DNA of 59,095 nucleotides from Pseudomonas sp. BN411 (GCF_029871235.1 NZ_SSOM01000084.1:63998-123092), one strand, 5' to 3'; shown: positions 30,401 to 39,590, counted from the first letter of the stretch. The notes: generated from the sequence alone by a model not told the origin. Made by a program: numbers and translations.

Positions 30401-31363
30401 ATGTTGCCGCGCTTTACAGCCGTCGCCCGTTCCCTGTCATTAGCATCCCTGCTGGTGGCGGGGCCCGTCGCAGCCCTCGAGCTGCCCCTGCCCCCGCCCG
30501 GCGAAGACATCGTCGGCCAGGTCCAGGTGATCAAGGCCAAGTACGAAGACACCTTCGCCGATATCGGTGTCGCCAATGACCTGGGCTACCTGGAGATGGT
30601 CGCCGCCAACCCCGGCGTCGATCCCTGGCTGCCGGGCGTTGGTACCGAGATCATCCTGCCGACCCGGTACATCCTGCCGCCGGGTCCGCGCGAGGGTATC
30701 GTGATCAACCTCGCCGAGTACCGGATGTACTACTTCCCGAAAGGGCAGAATGTGGTTCATACCTACCCGCTGGGTATCGGCCGTGAAGGTTGGGGTTCGC
30801 CTATTGCGCACACCACCATCACTGCCAAGACCAACAATCCGGCCTGGTATCCGCCGAAGTCGATCCGCGAAGAGCATGCTGCCGACGGCGATCCGCTGCC
30901 CACCGTAGTGCCGCCGGGTCCGGACAATCCCCTTGGTCCGTTCAAGTTCAACCTGGGCGTGCCGGGTTACCTGATCCACGGCTCGAACAAGAAGTTCGGC
31001 ATCGGCATGCGCGTCAGCCACGGCTGCTTCCGCATGCTGAACAACAACGTCCTGGCCCTGGCGGCCATGGCGCCGGTGGGTACTCCGGTGCGCATCGTCA
31101 ACGAGCCCTACAAGTTCGGCGTCAGCGGCGGCAAGGTCTACCTCGAAGCCCACGCACCGCTGGATGACAATGGCGATCCGTCGGTGGTAGACAAGCACAC
31201 CGCCGTGATCAACGCGCTGCTAAAGCGTGAGGATCTGGTCAACACCATTCGCCTGGACTGGGACGTGGTGCGTGAAGTAGTTGCGGCCGAAGACGGTCTG
31301 CCGGTGGAAATTGCCGAGCCCAACTCTGCAGTTGCGGCAACTGTGCCCAACACCGAGCTCTGA
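30401..31363 (+). CDS. L,D-transpeptidase (YkuD/ErfK family)
   Basis: The 320-residue periplasmic enzyme has a signal peptide (1-26), a LysM-like segment (about 35-90, with VGQVQVIKAKYEDTFADIGVAND...LPGVGTEIILPTRY) and a YkuD catalytic domain. The active site is in HGSNKKFGIGMRVSHGCFRM, with Cys preceded by SHG. Such enzymes make 3-3 peptidoglycan cross-links or attach lipoproteins to peptidoglycan. The next gene, on the opposite strand, is oprI, the peptidoglycan-linked lipoprotein of Pseudomonas, so anchoring OprI is a reasonable inference. AAGGA seven bases before ATG 30401. Confidence 0.9.
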   Translation: MLPRFTAVARSLSLASLLVAGPVAALELPLPPPGEDIVGQVQVIKAKYEDTFADIGVANDLGYLEMVAANPGVDPWLPGVGTEIILPTRYILPPGPREGIVINLAEYRMYYFPKGQNVVHTYPLGIGREGWGSPIAHTTITAKTNNPAWYPPKSIREEHAADGDPLPTVVPPGPDNPLGPFKFNLGVPGYLIHGSNKKFGIGMRVSHGCFRMLNNNVLALAAMAPVGTPVRIVNEPYKFGVSGGKVYLEAHAPLDDNGDPSVVDKHTAVINALLKREDLVNTIRLDWDVVREVVAAEDGLPVEIAEPNSAVAATVPNTEL

Positions 31364-31379
31364 GCGAACTCCCGCGTTA

Positions 31380-31416
31380 AGAAAGCCCGCTGAGCGAATC
31401 GCCAGCGGGCTTTTCT
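31380..31416. terminator. Rho-independent terminator
   Basis: GAAAGCCCGCTG...CAGCGGGCTTTTC with a 10-base loop, just after the L,D-transpeptidase gene; T-run TTTTCTTTT. Confidence 0.88.
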
Positions 31417-31495
31417 TTTGCCTGCAACTTGGCGTTCATGAAACTCCGGGTAGAGAGACAAGGGGATGGAAGAGGGCGGTAGAAAAACGCGGGCA

Positions 31496-31530
31496 ATAAA
31501 AAAGCCGACCCGTTTGACCGGGTCGGCTTC
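31496..31530 (-). terminator. Rho-independent terminator of oprI
   Basis: On the minus strand AAGCCGACCC/GGGTCGGCTT (10-bp arms, 8-base loop) is followed by TTTTTTATT, 19 bases after the oprI stop. A strong terminator, as expected for one of the most abundant transcripts. Confidence 0.93.
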
Positions 31531-31548
31531 ACATAGCCCAGAAGGCTA

Positions 31549-31800
31549 TTACTTGCGGCTGGCTTTTTCCAGCATGCGCAGGGCGCGCTCGTTAGCCTCG
31601 TCAGCGGTCTGCTGGGCTTTCTGAGCGGCGGCCAGAGCTTCGTCAGCTTTGCGGTAGGCTTCGTCAGCACGAGCCTGAGCGCGAGCAGCTGCGTCTTCAG
31701 TAGCAGTCAGACGAGCTTCGGTTTCTTTGGATACGCTGCTGCAACCGGTGGCCAGAACTGCGGCCAGAGCCAGAGCAGAGAATTTCAGAACGTTGTTCAT
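31549..31800 (-). CDS. oprI: Major outer-membrane lipoprotein OprI
   Basis: The 83-residue lipoprotein has its lipobox LATGC placing the lipidated Cys at residue 20. The mature part is an Ala/Glu/Arg-rich coiled coil with 7-residue repeats, ending in R-K, where the terminal lysine is the peptidoglycan attachment site (Braun-lipoprotein type). Length equals P. aeruginosa OprI. AAGGGGAACACG precedes ATG 31800. It has the strong terminator and leader expected for high expression. Confidence 0.98.
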   Translation of the reverse strand: MNNVLKFSALALAAVLATGCSSVSKETEARLTATEDAAARAQARADEAYRKADEALAAAQKAQQTADEANERALRMLEKASRK

Positions 31801-31867
31801 CGTGTTCCCCTTAAGGTGGACATTTCCATAAAGCAATTCCCCGAGCTTGGGAAATTAGCCGGCGTAC

Positions 31868-31895
31868 ATACTACCCATAACTTGTAGTAAGTAAA
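31868..31895 (-). promoter_or_regulatory. Candidate sigma-70 promoter for oprI
   Basis: Minus-strand TTTACT (31895-31890), 16-base spacer, TAGTAT (31873-31868), giving a leader of about 60 nt. An alternative -35 TTGCAC lies slightly upstream. Chosen by eye only. Confidence 0.45.
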
Positions 31896-32253
31896 CTGAC
31901 CTTGTGCAAGGCAGGCACATTTTTTTCAGCTTGCCGGCTAGTTCACGAGCAAATAACGAGGTCGCTGATCAAAAAATGGCCAGACTGATTGTTCTTTGAT
32001 CAGTCGAGTAGGCAAGTGTAGGCCCAAGCCAGCCGTGTGCGCGGAATCCTCCCAATCTTCAGACAGACGTTACTCCGACCCGGGTACGGATGTTGCCCGC
32101 GTTAAAAATTTGCTTTGGAAAGGGAACTTTTTCAGGAATTCGTAAAATATCTTCGCCCATTCAAAGTGTCCGCGTGGTTGTGATTGCTGCCCACTGATAA
32201 GCTTGCGCTGCTTCCGATATCCAAGGCGAAGCGCAGACTTCAAGGACGTCACT
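31896..32253. other. Intergenic region between oprI and the Sm-tail membrane protein
   Basis: It holds no gene. Two structures are visible: a 9-bp inverted repeat CTGATCAAA (31965-31973) with TTTGATCAG (31995-32003), overlapped by GACTGAT/ATCAGTC, and a GGAACTTTTT box at 32123-32132 like the -35 of sigma-E-type (AlgU) promoters, without a convincing -10 at the right distance. Base composition is clearly more A+T-rich than the surroundings. Confidence 0.5.
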
Positions 32254-33528
32254 ATGTCGAAGATTCTCAAGTGGGGAGTGCTCGCGGTTCTGGCCGTCGG
32301 GTTGATCATCAAGTTGTCGCTCTGGTGGTCGGTCAGATCGATCATGGATGACGCTATCAGCAAGTTGTCGCCGGTGATGGATGTCACCTATGGCGGTATT
32401 ACTTCTTCTTTCGATGGTCGAGTCGGCCTGGAGAACCTCCAGATTCGTATTCCCGCCATTGGCGATAGCCTGGGAGTGCAACGAGCCGAGCTGAAGTTCA
32501 AGAGCCTCGGTGAACTCCTCAGCTTCAAGGAGCGCCTTGCCGAGGGCAAGTTTCCCGAGCAGATGGCACTGAGCCTGAAGGGCATTGCCCTGGAAGTGCA
32601 CGGACCATTCATGCAGCAGCTGTACAACACGCCGCCCGAGCGCAGCCTGTTCACCGCAATGAGCGAAGTCGCCTGCGGCACCGTGCGTAACATTGGCACC
32701 GATGAACTTCTGGAGATGGGTTATCGCACCCTGGAAACGGATGCGGAGTTCTCCTACCTGTTCCAGCCGGGCGCACAGAAACTCAATCTGAACCTGACCT
32801 CCGATACCCGCGACATGGGTGAAGTGCGTCTCAGCCTCTCCTTGTCTAACATGCCAGAGACCCCGGGCGATCTGCGGGTGAATCCGCCGCACATGTCCAG
32901 CGTGGTCTTCGAACTGAACGACAACCAGTACCAGCGCAAGATCCAGCAGTTCTGTGCGGGCAAGCTGGGTCAGTCGCCCGAGGAATACCTGAAAACCGCA
33001 GTGCAGAAGTTCGATACCGTGCTGCGCAGCCAGAAGATCGCACTGGGGCAGCCGATGCTCGATGCCTACGGCCGCTACCTGAAGGACCCGCAGTCGCTGC
33101 GGGTGGAGTTGACGCCAAGCGAAGGCATGGCGTGGGATGGCTTGCAGTTCTTCGAGCCCAAGGACGTGGTGTCCATGTTGCGTCCTGCGGTGCTGGTGAA
33201 CCAGGAGCTGGTACAGTCGGTCGAATTTGCCTGGGTCGATCCGACGGTGGCGCGAAACGAGCCTGTCGGCCTCGAAAAAATCACGGCAACCCAGGAAAAC
33301 GAAGAAGACGGACGTGCCGTGCAGCAGTATGAGTTCGTCAATGTTGCCGATCTGTCGGGATATGCCGGCAAGCGTCTGCAGTTCATCACCTTCGATGGCG
33401 CCTATTACCAGGGTGTATTACACAAGGTGGAGAACGGAAAGGCATATCTCAGCGTGCAATTCGGTTCCGGCACGGCAGAGATGTTCCTTCGGCTAGAAAA
33501 GATAGATAAGGTACGGGTACGGTTTTAG
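32254..33528 (+). CDS. Membrane-anchored protein with Sm-like C-terminal segment
   Basis: The 424-residue protein has one N-terminal helix (about residues 5-24) and a long extracytoplasmic or cytoplasmic beta-rich body without known motifs. The last ~60 residues (VADLSGYAGKRLQFITFDGAYYQGVL...VRVRF) look like an Sm/SH3-like small barrel: a G-K-R-L/V, a D-G-x-x-x-G-V-L turn and a closing I-D-K-V-x-V strand. AAGGA lies seven bases before ATG 32254. The GNAT gene follows after 20 nt. Function unknown. Confidence 0.72.
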   Translation: MSKILKWGVLAVLAVGLIIKLSLWWSVRSIMDDAISKLSPVMDVTYGGITSSFDGRVGLENLQIRIPAIGDSLGVQRAELKFKSLGELLSFKERLAEGKFPEQMALSLKGIALEVHGPFMQQLYNTPPERSLFTAMSEVACGTVRNIGTDELLEMGYRTLETDAEFSYLFQPGAQKLNLNLTSDTRDMGEVRLSLSLSNMPETPGDLRVNPPHMSSVVFELNDNQYQRKIQQFCAGKLGQSPEEYLKTAVQKFDTVLRSQKIALGQPMLDAYGRYLKDPQSLRVELTPSEGMAWDGLQFFEPKDVVSMLRPAVLVNQELVQSVEFAWVDPTVARNEPVGLEKITATQENEEDGRAVQQYEFVNVADLSGYAGKRLQFITFDGAYYQGVLHKVENGKAYLSVQFGSGTAEMFLRLEKIDKVRVRF

Positions 33529-33548
33529 ACCCCCTCAGAGGAGTAGTG

Positions 33549-33833
33549 ATGAGCGAGGCATTGTCCATCCACCATGACCAGGCAGGTCATCAGTTCGAGA
33601 CCACCGTGGACGGTCATCGTGCATACCTGGCCTATATGGACCTGGGTAAACAGACGTTGGACATCTATCGCACTTTCGTGCCGAACGTCCTGCGTGGTCG
33701 CGGGATCGCGGCAGCACTGACTGAATCCGCCCTGGAATATGCCGAGGACAATGGTTACACCGTGATCCCGTCCTGCTCCTACGTAGAACGCTACATCGAG
33801 CGTCGCCAGCGCCAGTCGCAACATAACGCCTGA
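33549..33833 (+). CDS. Small GNAT-type N-acetyltransferase (YjdJ-like)
   Basis: The 94-residue minimal GNAT fold has acetyl-CoA loop RGRGIAAALTESALEYAEDNG and a final IPSCSYVERYI segment, typical of the short YjdJ/GTL3B-type branch. The protein is too small for a separate substrate domain, and the acceptor is unknown. GAGGAG is five bases before ATG 33549. A bidirectional terminator follows. Confidence 0.88.
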   Translation: MSEALSIHHDQAGHQFETTVDGHRAYLAYMDLGKQTLDIYRTFVPNVLRGRGIAAALTESALEYAEDNGYTVIPSCSYVERYIERRQRQSQHNA

Positions 33834-33847
33834 GCCGACGCACAATG

Positions 33848-33877
33848 AAAAACGCCGGGCAATTGCCCGGCGTTTTC
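33848..33877. terminator. Bidirectional rho-independent terminator
   Basis: AAAAACGCCGGGCAATTGCCCGGCGTTTT: stem with a palindromic AATT centre and flanking A/T tracts, between convergent GNAT and DAHP synthase genes. Confidence 0.93.
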
Positions 33878-33892
33878 GTTTCTATCTGCCGA

Positions 33893-34966
33893 TCAGCGCT
33901 GGCGCTTGGGCAGCACGTCCTTGAGCTTGGCGTGCATGCTGCGCAGGGCTTTCTCGGTGGTATCCCAGTCGATGCAGGCGTCGGTGATGGAAACGCCGTA
34001 CTTGAGCTGGTCGAGATCTTTCGGAATCGACTGGCTGCCCCAGCCCAGGTGGCTTTCCACCATAAGACCGACGATGGAGTTGTTGCCTTCCAGGATCTGG
34101 TTGGCGACGTTGTCCATGACCAGGGGTTGCAGGGCCGGGTCCTTGTTGGAGTTGGCGTGGCTGCAGTCGACCATGATGTTCGGGCGAATGCCGGCCTTGG
34201 TCAGTTCCTGCTCGCAGATGGCGACGCTGACCGAGTCGTAGTTCGGCTTGCCGTTGCCACCGCGCAGCACCACGTGGCCGTAGGCGTTGCCCTTGGTGGT
34301 GACGATGGACACGCCGCCTTCCTGGTTGATGCCGAGGAAGCGGTGCGGGCTGGAAACCGACTGCAGGGCGTTGATCGCCACGGTCAGGCTACCGTCGGTG
34401 CCGTTCTTGAAGCCGACTGCGGAAGACAGGCCGGAAGCCATTTCGCGGTGGGTCTGGGACTCGGTGGTACGGGCGCCGATGGCCGACCAGCTGATCAGGT
34501 CCTGCAGGTACTGCGGGGAGATCGGGTCCAGGGCCTCGGTGGCGGTGGGCAGGCCTTTCTCGGCCAGGTCGCGCAGCAGCTGGCGACCGATGTGCAGGCC
34601 GTCCTGGATCTTGAAGGAGTCATCCAGGTAGGGGTCGTTGATCAGGCCTTTCCAGCCGACGGTGGTGCGTGGCTTCTCGAAGTACACGCGCATCACCAGG
34701 AAGAGGGTGTCGGACACTTCGGCAGCCAGGCCCTTGAGGCGATCGGCGTACTCGTGAGCGGCCTTGATGTCGTGGATGGAGCAGGGGCCCACGACCACGA
34801 ACAGACGATGGTCCTTGCCATCGAGGATATTGCGGACCACCTGGCGACCGTTGGCGACGGTGCCCAGGGCTTCATCGGTCAGGGGAATTTCGCGCTTCAA
34901 CTGCTCCGGCGTGATCAGGGTCTCGTTGGAGGCAACGTTAAGGTCGTCGATCTGTAAATCAGCCAT
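33893..34966 (-). CDS. aroF: 3-deoxy-7-phosphoheptulonate (DAHP) synthase, class I
   Basis: The 357-residue class I enzyme joins phosphoenolpyruvate and erythrose 4-phosphate in the first step of the shikimate pathway. The family motifs VVGPCSIHD, MRVYFEKPRTTVGWKGLINDP, SWSAIGARTTESQTHRE and MVDCSHANS are present, with metal ligands Cys, His, Glu and Asp in these segments. Which aromatic amino acid inhibits it cannot be told from sequence by eye, so the symbol aroF is by Pseudomonas convention (PA1750-like). ATG 34966 is chosen over 34978 because a GA-rich GATGAAAAG lies before it. Confidence 0.93.
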   Translation of the reverse strand: MADLQIDDLNVASNETLITPEQLKREIPLTDEALGTVANGRQVVRNILDGKDHRLFVVVGPCSIHDIKAAHEYADRLKGLAAEVSDTLFLVMRVYFEKPRTTVGWKGLINDPYLDDSFKIQDGLHIGRQLLRDLAEKGLPTATEALDPISPQYLQDLISWSAIGARTTESQTHREMASGLSSAVGFKNGTDGSLTVAINALQSVSSPHRFLGINQEGGVSIVTTKGNAYGHVVLRGGNGKPNYDSVSVAICEQELTKAGIRPNIMVDCSHANSNKDPALQPLVMDNVANQILEGNNSIVGLMVESHLGWGSQSIPKDLDQLKYGVSITDACIDWDTTEKALRSMHAKLKDVLPKRQR

Positions 34967-35134
34967 CGTGCTTTTCATCGGTCAGGGTCGTCAGGTCACG
35001 GGTGCGGGCCGCCAGCGATCCCCGTTTGGCGGAGAGCACAGCAGTAAAAACGCAGCGGGGACGGGAACCTTAACGCTTTCCACGCAACCTCGACAATGGC
35101 GAATGCATGCGTAGAACGTGGAATTTGCACGATT

Positions 35135-35545
35135 TCAGACCGGGGCGAAGTCCGCCGCATGAAGGGCGATCCATTCCTGCGCCACCTCTTCCGGTGCCAA
35201 GGCATGGCCGACGACATTCTCTTGCTGCTTGCGGTACTGCTCGATCAGGCAGATCTGCTCGACCATGCGCGCGCGGAACATGTTCTCTTCGTCAGTGAAG
35301 GCGACGCCGATCATGTAGTCCTGCGTCTCCTTGCGGCACCAGGCTACGGTTCCTGAAAAACGCGCCAGCTCGCCCAGCAGCGGGATGCACAGTTCTATGG
35401 CGGTGCCGCGCCGAAACGCGCGGGCGGAGTTGCACGCCACCCCACCCAGGCTGATATCGTGCAGCCGCTGCAGGGGCAGGTGCCTGCCCTTGCGCGGAAC
35501 CAGCTCCACGGGCATTTCCGTGGGGTGACGCAGGAACTGACGCAT
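35135..35545 (-). CDS. PilZ domain protein (c-di-GMP binding)
   Basis: The 136-residue single-domain protein has the c-di-GMP motif R2-x-x-x-R6 (RQFLR) immediately at the N-terminus and D30-x-S32-x-x-G35 (DISLGG), both intact, so it should bind c-di-GMP. The remainder is a six-stranded PilZ barrel plus a C-terminal helix. Output unknown. GGGAG lies upstream of ATG 35545. The start codon overlaps the start codon of the thioredoxin-like gene on the other strand (CATG). Confidence 0.9.
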   Translation of the reverse strand: MRQFLRHPTEMPVELVPRKGRHLPLQRLHDISLGGVACNSARAFRRGTAIELCIPLLGELARFSGTVAWCRKETQDYMIGVAFTDEENMFRARMVEQICLIEQYRKQQENVVGHALAPEEVAQEWIALHAADFAPV

Positions 35546-35930
35546 GACCGCGAACTCCCGGAGCCTCGAATCCGGCATTGCCCAAGACACTATAGTGCCC
35601 GAGTTGGAATTGTCCGACCTGGACGCCGACCACCGACTGCTCGATCTTCCCGGCACTTCCCTGGTGATCTTCACGAGCACGGGTTGCGCCAGCTGTCGTT
35701 GGGCACGGGAGCATCTGCCGCGCGCAGGCCTGCCGGTCGAGCGATTGTGCTGGATAGATGCCGGCAATAATGGTGGGCTGGTGCAGCGCTATGAGGTATT
35801 CCACCTCCCTGCGCTGTTCGTGGTCCGAAATGGCGATTTCCATGGCGCGCTGCACTCCAGCCTGCGGCGCGACGATCTGATTCAAGCCCTGGACCGGGCG
35901 CTGACCCGGCCGGCAGAGGAGCTTCCCTAG
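35544..35930 (+). CDS. Thioredoxin-like protein with CxxC
   Basis: The 128-residue protein has a thioredoxin fold with active site C48-A-S-C51 in FTSTGCASCRWARE and the cis-Pro strand in YEVFHLPALFVV. No signal peptide, so it is cytoplasmic. AGGA lies eight bases before ATG 35544. The next gene starts directly at the stop (TAG-ATG), so it is coupled to a ketopantoate reductase-like gene. The partner substrate is unknown. Confidence 0.85.
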   Translation: MTANSRSLESGIAQDTIVPELELSDLDADHRLLDLPGTSLVIFTSTGCASCRWAREHLPRAGLPVERLCWIDAGNNGGLVQRYEVFHLPALFVVRNGDFHGALHSSLRRDDLIQALDRALTRPAEELP

Positions 35931-36884
35931 ATGAGTTCAAGCAAACCGCGCATCGGCATCATCGGTACCGGCGCCATCGGCGGCTTTTATGGCGTGATGC
36001 TGGCCCGTGCCGGCTTCGACGTGCATTTCCTGCTGCGCAGCGAGTACGACGCCGTGGCCGCGCGCGGCCTGCAGCTGAACAGCGTGGTGCATGGTGCCCA
36101 GGCGCTGTTCCCCGCCCAGGCCTATCGCAACGTTGCCGACATGCCGCCCTGCGATTGGCTGCTGGTGGGCGCCAAGACCACCAGCAACGCCGCGCTGGCG
36201 CCGGTGATTGCAAAGGCCGCCGCGCCTGGTGCCAAGGTGGTCCTGCTGCAGAACGGCCTGGCCGTGGAGGATGAGCTGCGTCCGCTGCTGCCCGAGTCCC
36301 TGCATCTGATTGGTGGACTCTGCTACATCTGCGTGCACCGCTCGGCGCCAGGGGTGATCGAGCATCAGTCCCTGGGAGCGGTGAACCTCGGCTATCACTC
36401 CGGCCCGGCCCGTGATGACGCGGAGCGGCAAGCGCTGACGGAGGAGGGCTCGGCCATGTTCAAGACGGCCGGCATCGATTCAGCCGCTGTCGCCAACCTG
36501 GATCAGGCGCGCTGGCAGAAGCTGGTGTGGAACGTGCCTTATAACGGCCTGTCGGTGCTGCTGAATGCCGGCACCACCGCGCTTATGGGGAACGCCGACA
36601 TCCGCGAGTTGATCCAGGCGATCATGCAGGAAGTGGTGGATGCCGCCACCGCCGTCGGCCACCGCATTCCCGACAACTTCGCCGCCAAGCTGCTGGCTTC
36701 CACCGACCGCATGCCTGATTACCTGCCGAGCATGTACCACGACTTCGTACAGAAGCGCCCGCTGGAGCTCGGTGCCATCTACGAAGCCCCGCTGGCCGCC
36801 GCCGCTGCGGCAGGCTTCGAGATGCCACGCATCCGCGCGCTGTACCAGGCGCTACGCTTCATCGACGCACGCAACCAGGGCTGA
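35931..36884 (+). CDS. 2-dehydropantoate 2-reductase family protein
   Basis: The 317-residue NADPH-dependent reductase of the ApbA/PanE family has a Rossmann motif GIIGTGAIGGFYG (residues 8-20), a conserved KTTSNA region, LQNGL near 105, and a C-terminal domain with the KLVWNVPYN and PSMYHDF segments that hold the catalytic Lys and substrate Asp/Ser. PanE reduces ketopantoate for pantothenate synthesis. Several pseudomonads have paralogues, so panE itself is not certain and the symbol is left empty. Confidence 0.85.
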   Translation: MSSSKPRIGIIGTGAIGGFYGVMLARAGFDVHFLLRSEYDAVAARGLQLNSVVHGAQALFPAQAYRNVADMPPCDWLLVGAKTTSNAALAPVIAKAAAPGAKVVLLQNGLAVEDELRPLLPESLHLIGGLCYICVHRSAPGVIEHQSLGAVNLGYHSGPARDDAERQALTEEGSAMFKTAGIDSAAVANLDQARWQKLVWNVPYNGLSVLLNAGTTALMGNADIRELIQAIMQEVVDAATAVGHRIPDNFAAKLLASTDRMPDYLPSMYHDFVQKRPLELGAIYEAPLAAAAAAGFEMPRIRALYQALRFIDARNQG

Positions 36885-36897
36885 GAGGCGGACCTCC

Positions 36898-37803
36898 ATG
36901 GGCAAGGGACTGGGTGACAAGCTGGTACTGGCGATTTCGTCGCGGGCACTGTTCGACCTCGACGAAAGCCACCGGGTCTACGAGGCGGAAGGCATAGAAG
37001 CCTACCGTCAGTACCAGATCGAGCACGAGGACGAGGTGCTGGAACCCGGTGATGCCTATCCGCTGGTGGAAAAACTGCTCGGGCTGAACGAACAGCTCGG
37101 CCAGCAGCGGGTGGAGGTCATCCTGGTGTCGCGCAACAGTGCCGACACCGGCCTGCGCGCGTTCAATTCCATCCAGCATTATGGTCTTGGCATCTCCCGC
37201 GCGGCCTTCGTTGGCGGGCGCAGCCCGGAGCCATACCTGCGCGCGTTCGGTTGCCACCTGTTCCTGTCCACCCACGCCGACGACGTTCGCCGGGCACTGC
37301 AGAGCGGCTTTGCCTCCGCGACCATCCTTTCCGGCGGCCCGCGCCGGGCGGCGAGCAATGAGTTGCGCATCGCCTTCGACGGCGATGCGGTGCTCTTTTC
37401 CGATCATTCCGAGCGCATCTACCAGGCCGGTGGCCTCGAGGCCTTCCAGGCCCACGAGCGCGACTCGGCCCGCGAACCGCTGGATGGCGGCCCCTTCAAA
37501 CCCTTCCTCTCGGCGCTGAACCGGCTGCAACAGGAGTTCCCGCCGGATGCCTGTCCGATTCGAACGGCGCTGGTGACCGCGCGCTCGGCGCCGGCCCACG
37601 AGCGGGTCATTCGCACCCTGCGCGAGTGGGATATCCGCCTGGACGAATCCTTCTTCCTCGGTGGGCTTGAAAAGGCCTCTATCCTCGAAACCTTCGGCGC
37701 GGATGTGTTCTTCGATGATCAGGCCGGGCACTGCGAAAAAGCCCGCGACGTAGTGGCTACCGGGCACGTGCCCCATGGCGTGAGCAACGAATCGCAGTTG
37801 TGA
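36898..37803 (+). CDS. 5'-nucleotidase (cytosolic NT5C-like family)
   Basis: The 301-residue protein belongs to the 5'-nucleotidase family related to eukaryotic NT5C1. It has a HAD-like start, LAISSRALFDLDESHRVYE, in which the first aspartates lie in FDLDE, a second motif VILVSRNSADTGLRAF, and a late acidic motif ADVFFDDQAGHCEKA. It should hydrolyse nucleoside monophosphates. ATG 36898, 14 nt after the reductase stop, agrees with the conserved opening; a long frame upstream lies inside the reductase gene. Confidence 0.85.
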   Translation: MGKGLGDKLVLAISSRALFDLDESHRVYEAEGIEAYRQYQIEHEDEVLEPGDAYPLVEKLLGLNEQLGQQRVEVILVSRNSADTGLRAFNSIQHYGLGISRAAFVGGRSPEPYLRAFGCHLFLSTHADDVRRALQSGFASATILSGGPRRAASNELRIAFDGDAVLFSDHSERIYQAGGLEAFQAHERDSAREPLDGGPFKPFLSALNRLQQEFPPDACPIRTALVTARSAPAHERVIRTLREWDIRLDESFFLGGLEKASILETFGADVFFDDQAGHCEKARDVVATGHVPHGVSNESQL

Positions 37804-37847
37804 CTAAGCTCTGGTGAGGCCAGCCAAGCAAGGCGGTAGGAGGCCTC

Positions 37848-38348
37848 ATGATTCGCTCCATTCTCTATGCCACGGACCTCGGTCTCTATGCTCCCTACGT
37901 TCTACAACACGCTTTGTCCCTCGCCAGGGCCTACAACGCCCAACTCTATGTAGTGCACGCGGTCGAACCTCTGGGTCTGTTCGCCGAGTCCGTGCTGCAG
38001 ACCTATCTCGATGACGACACCCTGAAAGAACTGCGGGCCAAGGGGCTTGGCACCGTCATGTCGAGCATCGAGCAAAGGGTGCTGGAGGGCTTTCGCGACG
38101 AAATGGGTGAAGCCGTCCAGGACCTCGACATGATCCGCGCCGTACGGGTGGTCCAGGGCGATCCGCCGCTGGTCATCCTCGAAGAAGTGCAGAAGCTTTC
38201 GGTGGACCTGCTCGTGGTGGGGAGCCACAGCCACGGGACGCCGCTGGAGACGCCGCTGGGCCGTACCGCGGCTCGACTTGTCCAGTTATCCGAGGTGCCG
38301 GTGTATCTGGTGCCGATGCTCCAGCATCGTGGACGCAACGACTTCTGA
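37848..38348 (+). CDS. Universal stress protein UspA family
   Basis: The 166-residue single Usp domain begins IRSILYATDLG, with LYVVHAVEP, and has the ATP-binding loop VVGSHSHGTPLETPLGRTAARLVQLSEVPVYLVP, a G-x2-G-x9-G(S/T)-type loop in slightly altered form. Such proteins protect cells in stress or starvation, often through nucleotide-dependent partner binding. GGAGG precedes the ATG. It lies upstream of cysB with a 119-base gap. Confidence 0.9.
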   Translation: MIRSILYATDLGLYAPYVLQHALSLARAYNAQLYVVHAVEPLGLFAESVLQTYLDDDTLKELRAKGLGTVMSSIEQRVLEGFRDEMGEAVQDLDMIRAVRVVQGDPPLVILEEVQKLSVDLLVVGSHSHGTPLETPLGRTAARLVQLSEVPVYLVPMLQHRGRNDF

Positions 38349-38404
38349 CCGCCGCTGGTCGCTCGTTGTGCAAAGCAGAAAAAAACGTCTAGTTTTATTC
38401 AGCA

Positions 38405-38420
38405 AACCATTAATATGGTT
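38405..38420. promoter_or_regulatory. Inverted repeat in the cysB leader
   Basis: AACCAT-TAAT-ATGGTT lies in an AT-rich stretch 48 bases before cysB, followed by ATAAAC. CysB represses its own gene in enteric bacteria and binds sites containing ATAACC-like halves; GGTTAT is present here. Candidate autoregulatory site. Confidence 0.4.
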
Positions 38421-38458
38421 ATAAACGCCGTCGACATCCTGCGGCGTAATCGCTTTGA

Positions 38459-39442
<984 letters not shown>

Positions 39443-39456
39443 TTCATTTGGCAACG

Positions 39457-39487
39457 AAAAAAGCCCGGCGGATGCCGGGCTTTTTTA
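39457..39487. terminator. Rho-independent terminator after cysB
   Basis: AAAAAAGCCCGGC-GGAT-GCCGGGCTTTTTT: 7-bp GC stem with A6 and T6 tracts, 15 nt past the cysB stop. Confidence 0.93.
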
Positions 39488-39520
39488 TGGGCGGTGCCAA
39501 TCAATCATGAGGCTTGCGCT

Positions 39521-39590
39521 GTTGGGTTTCGCTGCGCTCTACCACAACCTACCGGCACGCCGAGAGCTCTCGTAGGTTGGGCTGCAAGCT
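39521..39590. repeat. Intergenic repeat, GTTGGGTTTCGCTGCGCTC family
   Basis: GTTGGGTTTCGCTGCGCTC (39521-39539) continues to ACAACCTAC and meets the opposite GTAGGTTGG (39572-39580), making an inverted repeat between the cysB terminator and the 3' end of the CxxC gene, whose stop codon lies at its edge. Related copies are near 17204 and 58962. Confidence 0.7.
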
